From Rhynochetos jubatus (Eukaryota; Chordata; Aves; Eurypygiformes; Rhynochetidae): a stretch of 64,000 bases of DNA. The translations under genes and the position numbers were made by a program. Of this stretch, positions 11,801 to 24,057 are shown in pieces. Each line of letters begins with the position of its first letter. Position 1 is the stretch's first letter. The notes under the pieces are model-generated. The model was not told the DNA's origin, searched no databases, and saw only the letters and a program-made list of their open reading frames with translations. The stretch covers positions 39,010,118 to 39,074,117 of the forward strand of contig CM050653.1 of assembly GCA_027574665.1 (NCBI GenBank), in the 5' to 3' direction.

Positions 11801-14800
11801 CTCACAGTAAATTAAGAGCACTCAATTTCTGTGGGAAAATCCAGAACATTACCACATTTCCAATGAAAAACTACAACTGCTGTTTGCTATTCCTACGTAC
11901 ATACATACGTTTACTCATTAGCCAAAACATTTCAAACCTAAATATTACTACAAAACTTCTTAAATCAAGTGTTGGACTCCTTTTATCATTTCCATGGCCA
12001 TTACTGATGTGTTACTTGAGCCATAACCCATTTTAAACCTCCATATGGCTAGACAATTCCTTAAATCAAATGCTGAGCTGTTTTTGTCATTCCCATGAAC
12101 ACTACTGATTTATTATTGAAGCCATAACAATTGTTAATTATTGGTTTTTACTATCCTCCAATATAGCCTATTCATGCTGTTCACAAACATACACAAACAT
12201 ACACAAACATTAAGAACTAATTTTTGCAGCTGACTCCAAGCTGGGGAGGAGTGTTGATCTGCCTGAGGGTGGGAAGGATCTACAGAGCAATCTGGACAGG
12301 CTGGATCGATGGGCCAAGGCCAACAGTGTGAGGTTCAACAAGGCCAAGGGCCAGGACCTGCACTTGGGCCACAACCACCCCCTGCAACGTTCCAGGCTGG
12401 GGGATGAGTGGCTGGAAAGCTGCCCAGCAGAAAAGGACCTGGGGGTGTTAGTCAACAGCGGCTGACTATGAGCCAGCAGTGTGCCCGGGTGGCCAAGTCC
12501 CATGGCATCCTGGCCTGCATCAGGAACAGTGTGGCCAGCAGGACCAGGGCAGGGATTGTCCCCCTGTACTGGGCACTGGGGAGGCCGCACCTCGAATCCC
12601 GTGTTCAGTGTTGGGCCCCTCACTGCAAGACAGACACTGAGGGGCTGGAGCATGTCCAGAGAAGGGAACGGAGCTGGGGAAGGGGCTGGAGCACCAGTCC
12701 TGTGAGGAGCGGGTGAGGGAGCTGGGGGTGTTCAGCCTGGAGGAGGCTGAGGGGAGACCTTATGGCTCTCTACAAATACCTGTAGAGAGGTGGGGGTTGG
12801 TCTCTTCTCCCAGGTGACAAGCGATAGGACACAAGGGCCCAGCCTCACGTTGTGACAGGGGCGGTTTAAATTTTAGAAAAATTTCTTCATGCCTTGGAAC
12901 AGGCTGCACAAGGAGGTGGTTGAGTCACCATCTCAGGAGGCATTTAAAAGACACGTAGATCTGGTGCTTAGGGACATGGATTAGTGGTGGACCTGGCAGT
13001 CTTAGGCCAGGTCTCCATGATCTTAAAGGTATTTTCCAACCTAAATGATTCTATGATTTTCTGATAATCCCCAAATTAACCACTAACAATTCAATCACTC
13101 TATGAGCACTGTAATATCCATAGATGTATTAAATATAATTTCATTTTCTGAATAAGCACTTTAAAGAATTTAACAGTGCTTAAATATCTTTGAACGGTGA
13201 TGAGATTTCATCAATTCACAAGTGAAATGGAGGATTCTCTTTTCATTTCCATCAGCAAGTCACAATTATAGCACCTACAAACATTTTTTGAGATGCCTGA
13301 TTTTCAAATGCTCTAACATATGCGCTGACACTGAACAGTTCAGCTCACGATGTAAACAGTTTATGGTTATTTAAAAATTAACAATTCCTAATTAGTATCC
13401 CAAAGAAACGAGAACATCTTTTCTGGGACAAGATTATGAAAGAGAACACTGTTAAATCAGCTTCAAGGAATATAGTTTGTATCATTTTCTTCTGCACTGA
13501 GCAAAATCTCATATATACAAAGGGACATACTTCAAAATATTTTTGGTCATCCATATGTGCCAATGTTGGGGGAAAAACCCTGATAATTATAAACCAAAGC
13601 AGAGTACTTGTGTTATTCTCCACAGAACTGAACAAGTCATATTAGTACTGCACAAAAGCATCCATTAACATTATTTATTTAGATAGTCAAATGTATTAAT
13701 TTTGAATAATTCTTTGGGACATTTTGGGTTGTCATCTACATCTGATTTAAAATTACAAAATAAAAGTGGACATTGAAGGAAGAATTTTTCTCTAAAACCA
13801 TGTTTTTGAAATTTAGAATTTTTTCCTTGACAGATATGAATAAATAAAATGTAATTACATTTATAGTCTATTCACACATTTCAGCTCTAAATCAAATGCT
13901 GTGACCGAACTGAAGAAATTTGTGTCTACTCAGGAAAATTATTAAAAATTATTATTGGGTACAGACTAAATACATGTGAACGTACTCCCGTTTTTTTTAG
14001 CAATACTTTACATGTTGCATTATCACCACCTACTGTTCATTCATCCTTTTTCTACATCCTAGTCTTGTTTAAGAATATAATTAAATGTCATGCTGCCACA
14101 AACCTAAATGGAATTTGGGAAAGAAATGTGACAAGGATTAAATAATTTATTTTCTCTATATTTGAAGACTCAATTCCATCAAACATCAAATCATCTAAAC
14201 TACGCATTTCTCCATTGAGATTTCATTACACATACGCCATACATTTCGCTATTAACTGCTCCCTGTTAATCAGTGTTCCCTTTCAGAAAAAGGGGGTACA
14301 GTTAGGAACTAGAGGCTGAACGCAGCATTTTGTTTTCAGGCATTGTAATATGATTAAACATCTCAATTGCCATGTTCCATTTCTTCAACTTGCAGCCTTG
14401 GGCTACAGCATCTGCCAAAAAGAATTTTCCTTGTACAGGAACTAAATTTTGAAATTAGTTTCAAATAGAAATTTTGAAGAAAGGCCCTCATATCAACTGA
14501 GCTATATGCATCAGTTTACAGAAAACAGAAAAGTTTGAAGAACGGGAAGTTGTGAAGGCAAACCAAGCACACTAATAATTGCTATAAGAATGCATTCCAT
14601 AGAAATTCAACTAAAACATTTCTCCATGTAAAATTTAATTGGCTCCTTCCTGAATGTAAATATATTTGTAAGCAGAATTACGCTCCTTTCAATGTTGCAA
14701 GGATATTGATGTCAACAGTGTTGTCCCTTCAGTGGAACTAATTCCCATAAGTAATTTAAAAACTAATTGCTGCAACTTTAATGAGAAAACTCACTCTTCC

Positions 14801-17800
14801 TACATGTCTCTTTCCAGCAGGCATCTCCTTCAGTGTTTATTTCTGATAGGCATTGGATTATCTATGGTACAACAAAAATAAAGAGGGGGCAGGGAGAAAG
14901 AGACAAAAGCACAGTTTATAGCTTTACAAAAGCATACTACTAAATAGCCTGCAACCAAAGGCAAAGAGAATCATGCAATGCTGAGGAAATTAATTGTGTA
15001 TAATATCTATTGTTAAATAAAAGTCATTTAACACTTTTTAGCCCTCCTGAGTATGATACTGTGCTCTTAAAAAAATCAGTGAAACATGTGCAATGCAAAA
15101 ATGAAGCAACTACCCGGCAACACTGAAAACTTATTTTAGAACACATGAAGGGCACACCATGCCTGTAAGAGAAACACTGAACTTGGAATTAAGTTTACTA
15201 GTGTGTCACATAAGCATAACAACAACAAAAAAAAAAGTAAAAACAAAAAAAACCAAAACCAAACCAAACAAAAAAAACCCAACAGTGCAAAAGGAGAAAC
15301 ACACTGACTGTCCAGCAAATCCAGAATTTATTCCACTCACTGCAGCAGTTTTCTCATTACAATGTACCAAATGCAACAAAGAGCCAGAGGCTCATTCTGC
15401 ATGAAAGGATCGACAACATCCTTGATGCAGACTTCAGAGAAAACACCCTGCCAACAAGGGTAAACTGCAACAAGATACAGTAGACAGGCATAGTCAAATA
15501 TTGCAAAAACATACTGTATCTTTGAGGCAGGTGGTCACCGTTCAACCTAAAATAATAATACTGTAGCTCTCCATTTTCTTACTAAAGCAGCTTACAAATG
15601 CATAAAACCTAAACATCACTTTCAACAAAATGATTGAGACAGAAGTGACCTCAAGGCAGTTGCTTCCTTACAAAATTATTAATTTCTCTCTCTGCTGTGC
15701 ACCTCAAAGAACCAGTAATTATCCAACACCACCTTCAGCACAATACTCTGCCCAGTGTTGAAAATAATGCCTGTAAACATTGTGGAAAGCGATGAACTTA
15801 AACCATTAGCACCACTCACTGTCTGCACACAAGATCACAACGTGATGGGTGCTGCAGCACTGAGCTCCCAGGATAAGCGCTCTGTGAGCAATGAGATTTA
15901 GAGTAAACCCAAGTAATATTTTTTTTAATGAACTCTGCCTCCCACTCATAAATTAAAGACCTAGTTAGAATACATCCCAGTCAAATGAACAAACCCCACT
16001 GAAAAAGTAGGCTACTTAGCTGAAGAAAAACACACTAAAAGGAGAGGAGTTTAAAAAAAAAAGACAAAAAAAACCAGTACCACCAAGGCTCAAAAAGATG
16101 ATGGAGCAGATGTAAAAGTTGTCTCTGACATTGCTGCAGAGGAGTTTCACAGGCATCTATTACACCAGCTGAACAAAAGGTCCAAGATGTTCTGAGCACT
16201 CACCCTTTGATTTCAAACAACTCACAAGAATAGCAGATTTTACATTTTTTTGAAAATGAGGGAACTAGAAATTTTACCAAAGGAATTGCTTGCACAAAGG
16301 CCTGCAGCATGGCTGTAGCTCTAAACTGCCAAACCCATCACCAACACGGGTGGTGTAAAACCTGCCATCTGTGCTCCAATGCCGAGCTATCCCACAGCCC
16401 CAGCTAGAGACTTACCCAGCACAGGGACTTCACAAACTTTCATACACCGAGCTCAAAATAAATTGTTCCAGGGTGAGATGGTCCATTTCTTGGATTCACA
16501 TGAGTTGCAACCATCAATTCTGTTGTTGTACAAACTTCAGCAGAGCATCCCTCTGCGAAGCTTCAGCAGAGCATCCCTCTGCGAAGACGCACGTGTTCGT
16601 GTGTCTCCATAGCTTTGTGGTAGCTGCATATAAGCGTAGCTTTACTGGAGAGGAACAGCAGAGCTGTAGCAGGCTCTGACAGTAGCTCATCTTCTGTACC
16701 TGTGTTGTACTTCGGCACTGTCCCAATCCCACTGCAAGGGAGGTCTGCAGCTCCTGAACTCCATGTGCCAAAGGCTGGTGAGGAGCCCTACAGTGCCATG
16801 CTGAGCTGCAGGAAAAGCTGGGCACTGACGGGGATGCAGGAGGTATGGACTAAAGCACCTTCCCACAGAGTCTCCAGCATGAAATGGTTTGAATGAGTTC
16901 GGGGTTAGCAAACTGGTCTCTGAACCAGTATTGGCCTGCACTGGAAATGCTCTGAAACAACTGTGTTGCAACTGCCTACCAGTTTCACTCTCTGGCAACC
17001 TCCTTTTGCAGGTGAACTCCTAAACTAAGGCAGAAGAGCATCAACAGAGAGGTTTCAGCAAGGACCTGACACCTCGCTAGGTGTTGTCTCCCACAGCACC
17101 ATGCACAGAATACGAAAGTCAGGCTCAGCCATCGGAGTGGCAAGCCCGTGGATGCTAACTTCTTAAACTGCTGTAGCTAAATCAGCAAGACCTCTCTGTC
17201 GGTGTTGTTGTCTCTTATTTGGGGCCAGGAATGACCATACACCCTAGTAGCAAGGGCAGCTCAGCTGGTTCACGGTAGCCTGAGCCCTACATGAAGAAGC
17301 AGAGGCACACTGGAATGAACCAAGCAAAAGATGGTTCGCTAAGAAAACCTTATTTAGAAATAAGCAGCAAGCAGGAAAGTCCTATAGGAAATGCACCTTT
17401 GTTCAGTTTCCAAGGAGATCACGAATATCTGTTCACAAATCTAAAATGACCTGATGGAGTCTAGTTTTAGTTTCTAGGTTTTATTATTAAGTGAGGGAGA
17501 AGAAAAAATGGAAAACAGCACGATTAGATGAACACGCACATGATAACTGGAAGGGAGTCATTTGCTCCTGTTTTAATCAAATGAACATTCCCTTGGAATA
17601 CCTTCAGAGAGGCAAACAGGCAGCAAGCACTGCAATTTAATGATAACAGCAGTCTCCTGATTGTCGCCTGGATATTCCTAAGTTGCAAAACTCTTCCACC
17701 TTTAGATTTTATTTCATTTGTTATAAGAAGTCATAAATAATTGAAAGTCATGCGATAAATTATTCAGCTAAGTGCACAGTTTCCAAGGAATCATAGCATG

Positions 17801-20800
17801 AGTCTGGATTAATGGTATAATGCAAGTCAGACACAGAACTCGAGCTGACACCCCACAATTACCACACACAGGAGCAGTCCAGGGGGGTTTGGCGCTTCTC
17901 AGCGTGTGCTTTCCACCAGAGGGACGTATAAGTACCCTGTGAATATTTATGAACTAGAAGTCCCTATTGCCTACTGTGTGCTTCAGCTGCTTGCCCATGC
18001 ATGGTTATGAATTAGTGAAACTTATCCCAGAACTTCACTTGGCACAATTGATCAGGACATTCATTATCTATAAGTGATAGCACTGTCCTTCAAGACTACT
18101 GCCGAATGTAAATCATAAAGAATGATATCTCAAGTAGTGGCCCAGTTATTTCCCACTGGCTCCAAGAACACAGGCAAGCTGTTTAACCTCCCTGTTTATT
18201 GCCCATTTGCAAACTGGATAAAAATACTTGACAGCTCTGAAAAGTGCTTTCAGGCCCCAGAATGGGAAAGGTGCTAAACGCATGCAGAGTCACTCTTCAT
18301 AGACAGTATTCCATAGTGGGCGTACATGGGTCTAGAGAAACGACTGAGTAGCACTGTTTATCCTTTGCTAGTAACATTCAATCATACAAATGTAAAGGGG
18401 AAAAAAATGGCACTGAGGTCCAGCTTCATTACTGGTGCAACCTTATAAAAGAAAAAGAGGGCAATGAACAAAAACGCATGAGAATTCGTTCTCACCCAAT
18501 TAAAGCTGCCATTTTTTTCTTCTTAAAAGAGCCAAACACAAAGCTTCTAAAACCATGTAAAACTCCACTAATGGCAACTAGTGACGTGCATCCCCATCTA
18601 TCATGCCTAAATTCAGTTCAAACCCTGGAAAAGACTAAAAACCACAGCAAATATTTGTAAGAGCATCCAATCCTTATTTGGACTCCAGTTGTCTATTGGC
18701 TAAATCAGTTTCCAATTTGAAATAAAGATTTGTCAAAGCTCATTTTAGAGACCACTAGATTGGAAAGACAGTGTCAACATTAAGCAATTCAATCTCCGTT
18801 TTAGTGAACGTACAGTACCTGGCTCAAAACAAGAAGATTTGCAAATATCTAACAGGGAAAATATCCAATAATACACAAACCAAGCCATACGCTGTAAACT
18901 GCAACTAAGAAGATTGCTTTCGTAAAAACACGTCTCTTGTGTTTAACTGACTTTAGGGTCTATGATGATATAAATTCTGACCACAGTTTCTTCCAAAACC
19001 GGGGGAAATTGATGATCTCTCTCCTATGTGGATTGCCTAGCACATGAGGAACTTCCTTCATAGTGAAGAGTCTCCCAGGTTCTGGCCTTTCTTTTTATGA
19101 GGGCTTTCATTTTGTTCTCTACTCTGCGGTCTGTTTTCACATAAATTGCATGAACTTCTATCTTTGAGATGTTTAACCCTTTGTCATACTCGTTAAGAAT
19201 CATCCAACAGGATCAAAAGCTTTTGTAGAAGATGTACAGCAGATGGCATAACTTCCTACGCAAACATGGAAGACAAAAGTCACCTTCCCTAGCCATAAGT
19301 CTAAAATCAAGAACTTGCACTTTTCTTTCTAGGGCATTACTATACAACTCAGAAAAGTTATTCATCACATGTCTGCACAAAGCAGGTACCTCAGAACGAG
19401 GTGTGATCTTTAAGTCTAACAGCCAGTCTGAAATAACCTCGTGGTGGCACCATCTCACTCCATAATACTAATCACTGGTTTGGTTTTCTTCCTCTCCACT
19501 GGGGATAATATACCTCAGAAAAACAAAACCCACAAACAATACAAGCAGAGAAGCTATTGCTCAGTAAACTCAAATGTGAGTGAACCTATGAAAGCATATT
19601 TAAGGACATACAATAACTTGCAACTGTTATTTTCTAGAGGAAAACAGAGTTCATCGACACAAGACGTGTTGCATGACTAGGGATTTTCCTGGCTTAGACA
19701 TTCAGGTGTTTAGCTATGTCTGCGACCGACAGCTGTGTACAGCAGTACATAGTTGAGACAGGGCGGAATGCAAAATTAAAATGAAAAAAGTTTCAGAGTC
19801 ATCTAATAAAAAAGAAGGCAAAAATATAGAAATCACACGGGACCATGAGCAGAAAAAAATTATCAGAAAATACAATTACCAAAAGTACAAATTAGGATGT
19901 TGAAGCAACAGGCAGGGAATGCATCATGCAATGCAACACTTAGGGACTTACAGTAAGAGACCTACATATGCTACTATATAAATAATAAGGTAACGAAGTA
20001 CTACAAGTAGAGCATGCCACTCGACCACAACACGCTGGATGTCTCTGGTCTTGTATGATCGCCAAGTCAGTAACCCTGATCCCATCCCTACACAGAGCTG
20101 GAGGACAGCATGAAGCTGGCAGGTACTTCTAAGGGAGGCAGGCACTGCTGGCCCGAGCAGTGTGGAGAGTCCTATGTGAAAGAAGTCTGTTACCTTGAGG
20201 CATGCCCCAAATCATCAACCCTCTCTCCCCCCCTGCTGAAGCAACTCCGTGTGTAACACTTCACTCACCACAGCTAAGATGTGTTACCAAAATCATGCAA
20301 AAGCTTTGCTGATCATACATGGCATTCCATGATGAACACTGTTCGTTTCTGCATGAACTCCTTCTGTAGCCACTGCACTAACGGAAAACTGAAAAAGACA
20401 TCCCCAAACAGCTTCTGTAGCAATATCCCAGATGTCACCTGTCCTTGGGAATTTGTGTTCTTACGATGTGTTCCTATGCCCTTTCACAGTGCTTTAGACA
20501 ACAGCAGTTTTCAGGAAACTCTCTGCAGCTGAGTTCACTCTGTATACAACATTTGTCTCGGCATGTTCTAGATCATCTCTGAAGCAATAATAATAGACTT
20601 CTAATTCCCTGAGGTCATTTGGGACGTAAATATCTCAATTCCTTTTCTTTTTTCTGCCAAAGTGCTTTCAGAGCTGTATTAAGATTAAACTGTAAAGCGT
20701 AAGAAACAATCACTCAATTTTTAAATTTGAAAGTACATGTATACTTTCCAATGGAAAATATAACAGTACAGTTCCATGAGAGATTATTTTCTGACTTGAA

Positions 20801-23800
20801 AGTTGGGTTGAGAATGTGACTTTTAGTACATTTTACAACCATAAGAAACCAGTATTTTTAAATAGAAGGAAGTGCCCACACTGTATCTCATGGTGATACC
20901 CGAGCTTACATCTGGGGCCAGTATTTTTTCACATCCATTAGCACAAAAGTGTTAGAAAATTGGGAGAATCTGCTTTTCCAACGACATGTGCGGCGCAGAA
21001 GGAAGGAATAACTGATACGCAAGTACCCCCTAGTGATGAAAGGCTGAACTACAGTATTACAATAGTACGTTGGCTTGTTAAACACTGTAATCGCAAAAAA
21101 GAGACAAATCGAGAAAAAAAATAATACGCCATTCCATACTCAGCCTCTGCCCTGAGGATGGCAGCGAACACACTCAACCTCGTCCCTAAAAAAAACAGGC
21201 AAGAAACTCTGCAGGCACTGAACATTTGTTCAAAACACAGTCGCTCAGAATTAAAGTTCTCCAAGAAAAATACTTATATTAAAAATAACTACTTACAGGC
21301 AACGCACACATTCCTTGGGTTTGAGGTTTGGCAGCTTGTGCTGTAGCAGCAAACGCGTGAAGACACACAATTCACTATACTGTTAATATTCTGAGTTCAG
21401 TAATAGCTGAATTCTGAAGGGTCTTACAAGCTCAGGAGGTTCCTGCCACCCTGGTTGCACGACGAATTATTTCAATAGAAAAGTAAAAATATTTTCTATT
21501 CTTTTTAATTAAAAAGTTTTCATTACAGAACATTTTTGTAGAAAACTGTAGCTAAGGCTAAGAGAGGTCCAAAAGTCTTATAAGCCAGCTGGAAAGAGCC
21601 AAGAACTTAGTAGCTGAGAAGCTGCAAATTGATGTAGAAGGAAAACAAATGAAACAATTACGTCTTGGCTACATATTCATTAAAGCGATATTGCCAAAAA
21701 TGCGTCGTCATAAATAGCAAAAGTGAGGCACAAATGAATCAGAAAAAGCTCTTTTATCATATAATGGCTCCTTAATGTGTCCATCAATGAGAACCGATAG
21801 AACCCACTTTTCAAGGAATAATGTAGTTCTGGCTGAAAAGCAGATTGATTAGATGTTTCAGACTTGAAACAAAAAGACTCACAAATTTTATTGGATAAAC
21901 CCAAAAATATTCACATTCACAATTTCACTACCAAACCGACAGTTGGAAGCGCATTACCCAGACACGCTTCAAACTGACAGACATGTCAACACGTTCTTTT
22001 GTCTCTGTGGCTTCAGAATCCTAAAGGGTTTATCAACCAAACTGATAAGACTTGTCCAAATTCAGGCAGGTAAATAGAGAGAGAGAGATCAAGATTTGCT
22101 GGCAATTTAGGAGAAAGAAAGAGCTATCAGTTAGGTATACAACAAGTGGAAAGATGTTTTCTGGAACTTCTGTAACTATTCCTTCTCAGGTTTCATTCAG
22201 ATAACTGAAGGGAAACTGCTGAATCTTGTATGTTTAGTTGTGAAATTCCTCCCAGGACCTTTGACTCCTAGGATTAGCCTTAATCAATAACACATTGTTT
22301 AGAAACAGGATGATTAGATGGTATCTAATCAAGGTCTAGCAGATGTTTAGGAGATGATAGCTAAATATGCGAGTGTTGCAACCTTTGTACTTGTAAATCA
22401 CTTGTGATCTTGATAACGTGTCTATCTATGGAAGCACGGGACAAGTAACAGAGACTCCCGACTTCTCACCACCAGAAAGTGACTGTGTTACCATCAAAAG
22501 GACAATAGAGGGCCATAAAGACCGTGGGATAATCAAGAAAAAGCTGATGTAATCAGAATGGAATCATCTCAGGAAAAGGTGATACTACGTAAATGACTTC
22601 TGGAAGACTAATGAATATGTAACGTGCATAGACATGTAAGCGGTGTGATGGTGCCAAGCTAGCAGAGCGCTTACGGTGGGAAATCCCCAGCGCTGCAATA
22701 AAGAATACCTGCTGAACAGCATGAAACTGTGCTGTTGAGTCAAATGTCCTTGTTTCATAACTCAACCATAAAAAATAGGACATCAATACAACACAGCTTC
22801 TTTTGAGACTACTGCAACCACCTGAGTCCTTACAATGACACAGAATCGATTCCGGAAAGCATCCAATTAAGTGTTATCAAAAAACTTACCTACAGTAAAT
22901 AAACAAGAAATCATCAGAAACCAAGAGGGAAGTGCATTACAATACATTCAGAAAATGTGACATTTTCATGCTCCCTTTTAATGTTCCATGCTTCAATGGG
23001 ATAGATATTGCAGTAGCTGGACCTGATCGGACCAAGGATTCTCTTTTTCCGCATTGTTTAAAGCAACAACATCATGTTCATGAAGATGGATAAGCATGGG
23101 ATGGAAGGCAAATGCCCAGCACTTCAGTGAGTGTTCTGAAGAAAGAACTTGAAGAAGTGAGTTTATTTACGAAATACAAAGACCTCAAAAATAAACTATA
23201 CAGTTGTATTATACACACATATATATTATATACTGGCATAATTATGAAATGATAGCTTATAAATTATAAATAGTTAAGCCTTTAGCAAACAATTTTGTGA
23301 TGAAGAGGAGCAAATATGTGAAACCTGCCATACACCTCTACCCTGCTTCTTCTCAGGACAATGATAAAATTTGCCTCAGGGTCTTTTCCACAGCATGTGT
23401 CTCACATTAACAACTTGTCCAAGGTATGACACTGGGAAGACGTGAGTTACATATATTTTTACTGGATTTAGTATTTGTTACAAAGCTTCAGAGGTGTACA
23501 TCACTATGAGGATGAGATTTTCTACCAGCCTTCACTCTGCTTTGCACAAGTGAATTAACAAGGACTTGGATAAAAGCACAATAAGATAGACATATTGGAT
23601 AAACGATTTTAAGCAAAAGCAGATTCCATTGGAATGCTGAGTCAGCACGGAGTTTGCTCCTATCTTATGTCCTCACTACCGTTAAGCAGTTAAGGATGCA
23701 ATGCAACACCAAACTGAGGGATGAGACACAAACACAAAGGAAACATCTACAGTGGAAGAAATGTTCCAAATATTTTTTAAGTATGTGAAGGGTTTACTTA

Positions 23801-23971
23801 CAATTCTTCTCCTTGTTTTGCTTTTCTGTCAGAAACCAGATACACGCTTCCAAAGCTTCCATTGCCAAGTTTCCTCTGAACAGCGTATCTTCTTGCAATC
23901 ACAGCATCTGAGCAAGCACAATTAAGTCTGGCAACAGTGACGTGCTTAGCAGTTTCTTGAAATTTCAGCAT
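5684..23971 (-). CDS. NEK11: NEK11, NIMA-related serine/threonine kinase (5' coding part only)
   Basis: Two coding exons are in the window, join(23971..23802, 5849..5684) read on the minus strand, giving the first 112 residues. The protein starts [10 protein letters not shown], like mammalian NEK11. The kinase domain begins near IARRY (25-29). The glycine-rich loop is GNGSFGSVY (36-44), and the catalytic lysine is K61 in VLKEI, the same number as in human NEK11. The helix-C region ([18 protein letters not shown]) and the hinge ending TEYCE follow. Leu57 is split by the intron (phase 2), and the second exon ends in phase 0. NEK11 is known as a checkpoint kinase promoting CDC25A degradation after DNA damage. 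The catalytic loop, activation loop, coiled coil and C-terminal tail must lie left of position 1; I found no further exon at 1-5683. The stretch between [10 protein letters not shown] and IARRY (about 11-24) differs most from mammals. Identity is firm; the gene is cut by the window edge, not broken. Confidence 0.93.
6560..7451 (-). mobile_element. Endogenous retrovirus LTR (solo), minus orientation
   Basis: On the minus strand the element runs from TGTGTTGTG near 7451 to ...CCACGACA near 6560, giving TG...CA ends. Its body aligns by eye with the plus-strand element at 51605-52520: both share the ctcctgtgagaag block, the GTGCCCTGCAGCCATGG segment, the degenerate run of 'ccatgggaaggg..ctggagca' motifs and gcaaagctgagcccaggaag near the 3' end. 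No gag/pol/env sequence or second LTR flanks it, so it is a solo LTR. Target-site duplication was not evident. The open frames inside are shadows of this non-coding repeat. Confidence 0.75.
8834..9256 (+). repeat. CR1 LINE 3' end, plus orientation
   Basis: The sequence shows the typical CR1 3' terminal region: cagcctggagaagagaaagc, then the 'ggttgcccagagaagctgtggg' block and an end at ccatcctgtgattctatc. Only the 3' non-coding part is present, and the 5' end is truncated. It is antisense to NEK11. Confidence 0.9.
11957..12130 (+). repeat. Diverged tandem duplication, period about 101 bp
   Basis: Two blocks, at about 11957-12029 and 12058-12130, align from 'ttaaatcaa' through 'tcattyccatg', 'actactgat' and 'gaagccataac'. 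The second starts about 101 bp after the first, and they differ at many positions. It belongs to no repeat family I can name. Confidence 0.6.
12181..12210 (+). repeat. Short 10-bp tandem repeat, three copies
   Basis: The unit acacaaacat occurs three times in a row, the first copy with one mismatch, about 10 bp before the truncated 5' end of the CR1 at 12222. Confidence 0.7.
12222..13063 (+). repeat. CR1 LINE, 5'-truncated, plus orientation
   Basis: The copy starts inside the reverse-transcriptase end (tttgcagctgac..aagctggg) and runs through the ORF2 C-terminus ([20 protein letters not shown]) to the 3' tail aacctaaatgattctatgat. It is closely similar to the copies at 29540-30808 and 53896-55598 over the shared stretch. 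The coding part has stops and frameshifts. Confidence 0.92.
15220..15292 (+). repeat. A/C-rich low-complexity tract
   Basis: A run of caa, aaaacc and A tracts without a fixed unit. It may be a decayed retroposon tail or simple sequence. Confidence 0.6.
16535..16586 (+). repeat. Perfect 26-bp tandem duplication
   Basis: The unit at 16535-16560 (cttcagcaga...gcgaag) is repeated without mismatch at 16561-16586. Perfect identity suggests a recent or polymorphic duplication. Confidence 0.95.
22230..22761 (+). mobile_element. Probable ERV solo LTR, plus orientation
   Basis: The stretch ends in a layout typical of avian retroviral LTR R/U5 regions: ccccagcgctgcaataaag, where AATAAA at 22697-22702 is followed by gaatacctgctgaacagc and a gtccttgtttca end near 22761. 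The 5' end is uncertain. No internal retroviral genes are nearby. The call rests on resemblance to avian LTR 3' ends recalled from general knowledge. Confidence 0.5.
23802..23971 (-). CDS. NEK11: NEK11 first coding exon (start codon, glycine-rich loop)
   Basis: The exon encodes residues 1-56 and two bases of codon 57. The start ATG is at 23971, chosen because the following residues match the conserved NEK11 N-terminus. The donor gtaagt is at 23801-23796. The reading frame continues exactly into the exon at 5849. Confidence 0.93.
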
Positions 23972-24057
23972 TTCTCTGTGTAACAGGAACTACGCAAATT
24001 TCTCTAGAATGTAGTGCTCAAATCCTTTTACTCTTCCACAGATATTCACAGGAAACA
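23972..24057 (-). other. NEK11: Probable 5' untranslated part of the NEK11 start-codon exon
   Basis: Upstream of the ATG, the nearest good acceptor on the minus strand is a pyrimidine-rich tract ending ccaag at 24058. This would give an 86-nt untranslated leader in this exon. The boundary is inferred from splice-site appearance only, and the acceptor is of the less common AAG type. Confidence 0.4.

Larger units (their letters stand above)
5850..23801 (-). other. NEK11: NEK11 intron of about 18 kb between the two coding exons
   Basis: AT-rich intronic DNA carrying an LTR (6560-7451), CR1 copies (8834-9256, 12222-13063), a second LTR-like element (about 22230-22761), a diverged tandem duplication (11957-12130) and a 26-bp tandem duplication (16535-16586). 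The part at 16300-17250 is more GC-rich and less A/T-biased than its surroundings, but I could not tie it to a gene or named repeat. Elsewhere I see no coding exon on either strand. Confidence 0.75.

Noticed and set aside
12210-12716. Open frames with [12 protein letters not shown]-like or CWAPHCKT-like content
   Set aside because: CR1 LINE reverse-transcriptase C-terminus and its shadow frames. The same strings recur at 30286-30686 and 54840-55214.
16300-17250. GC-richer patch with many short open frames, considered as an exon or non-coding RNA
   Set aside because: No consistent frame, splice structure or repeat identity could be supported; mentioned only in the intron description.
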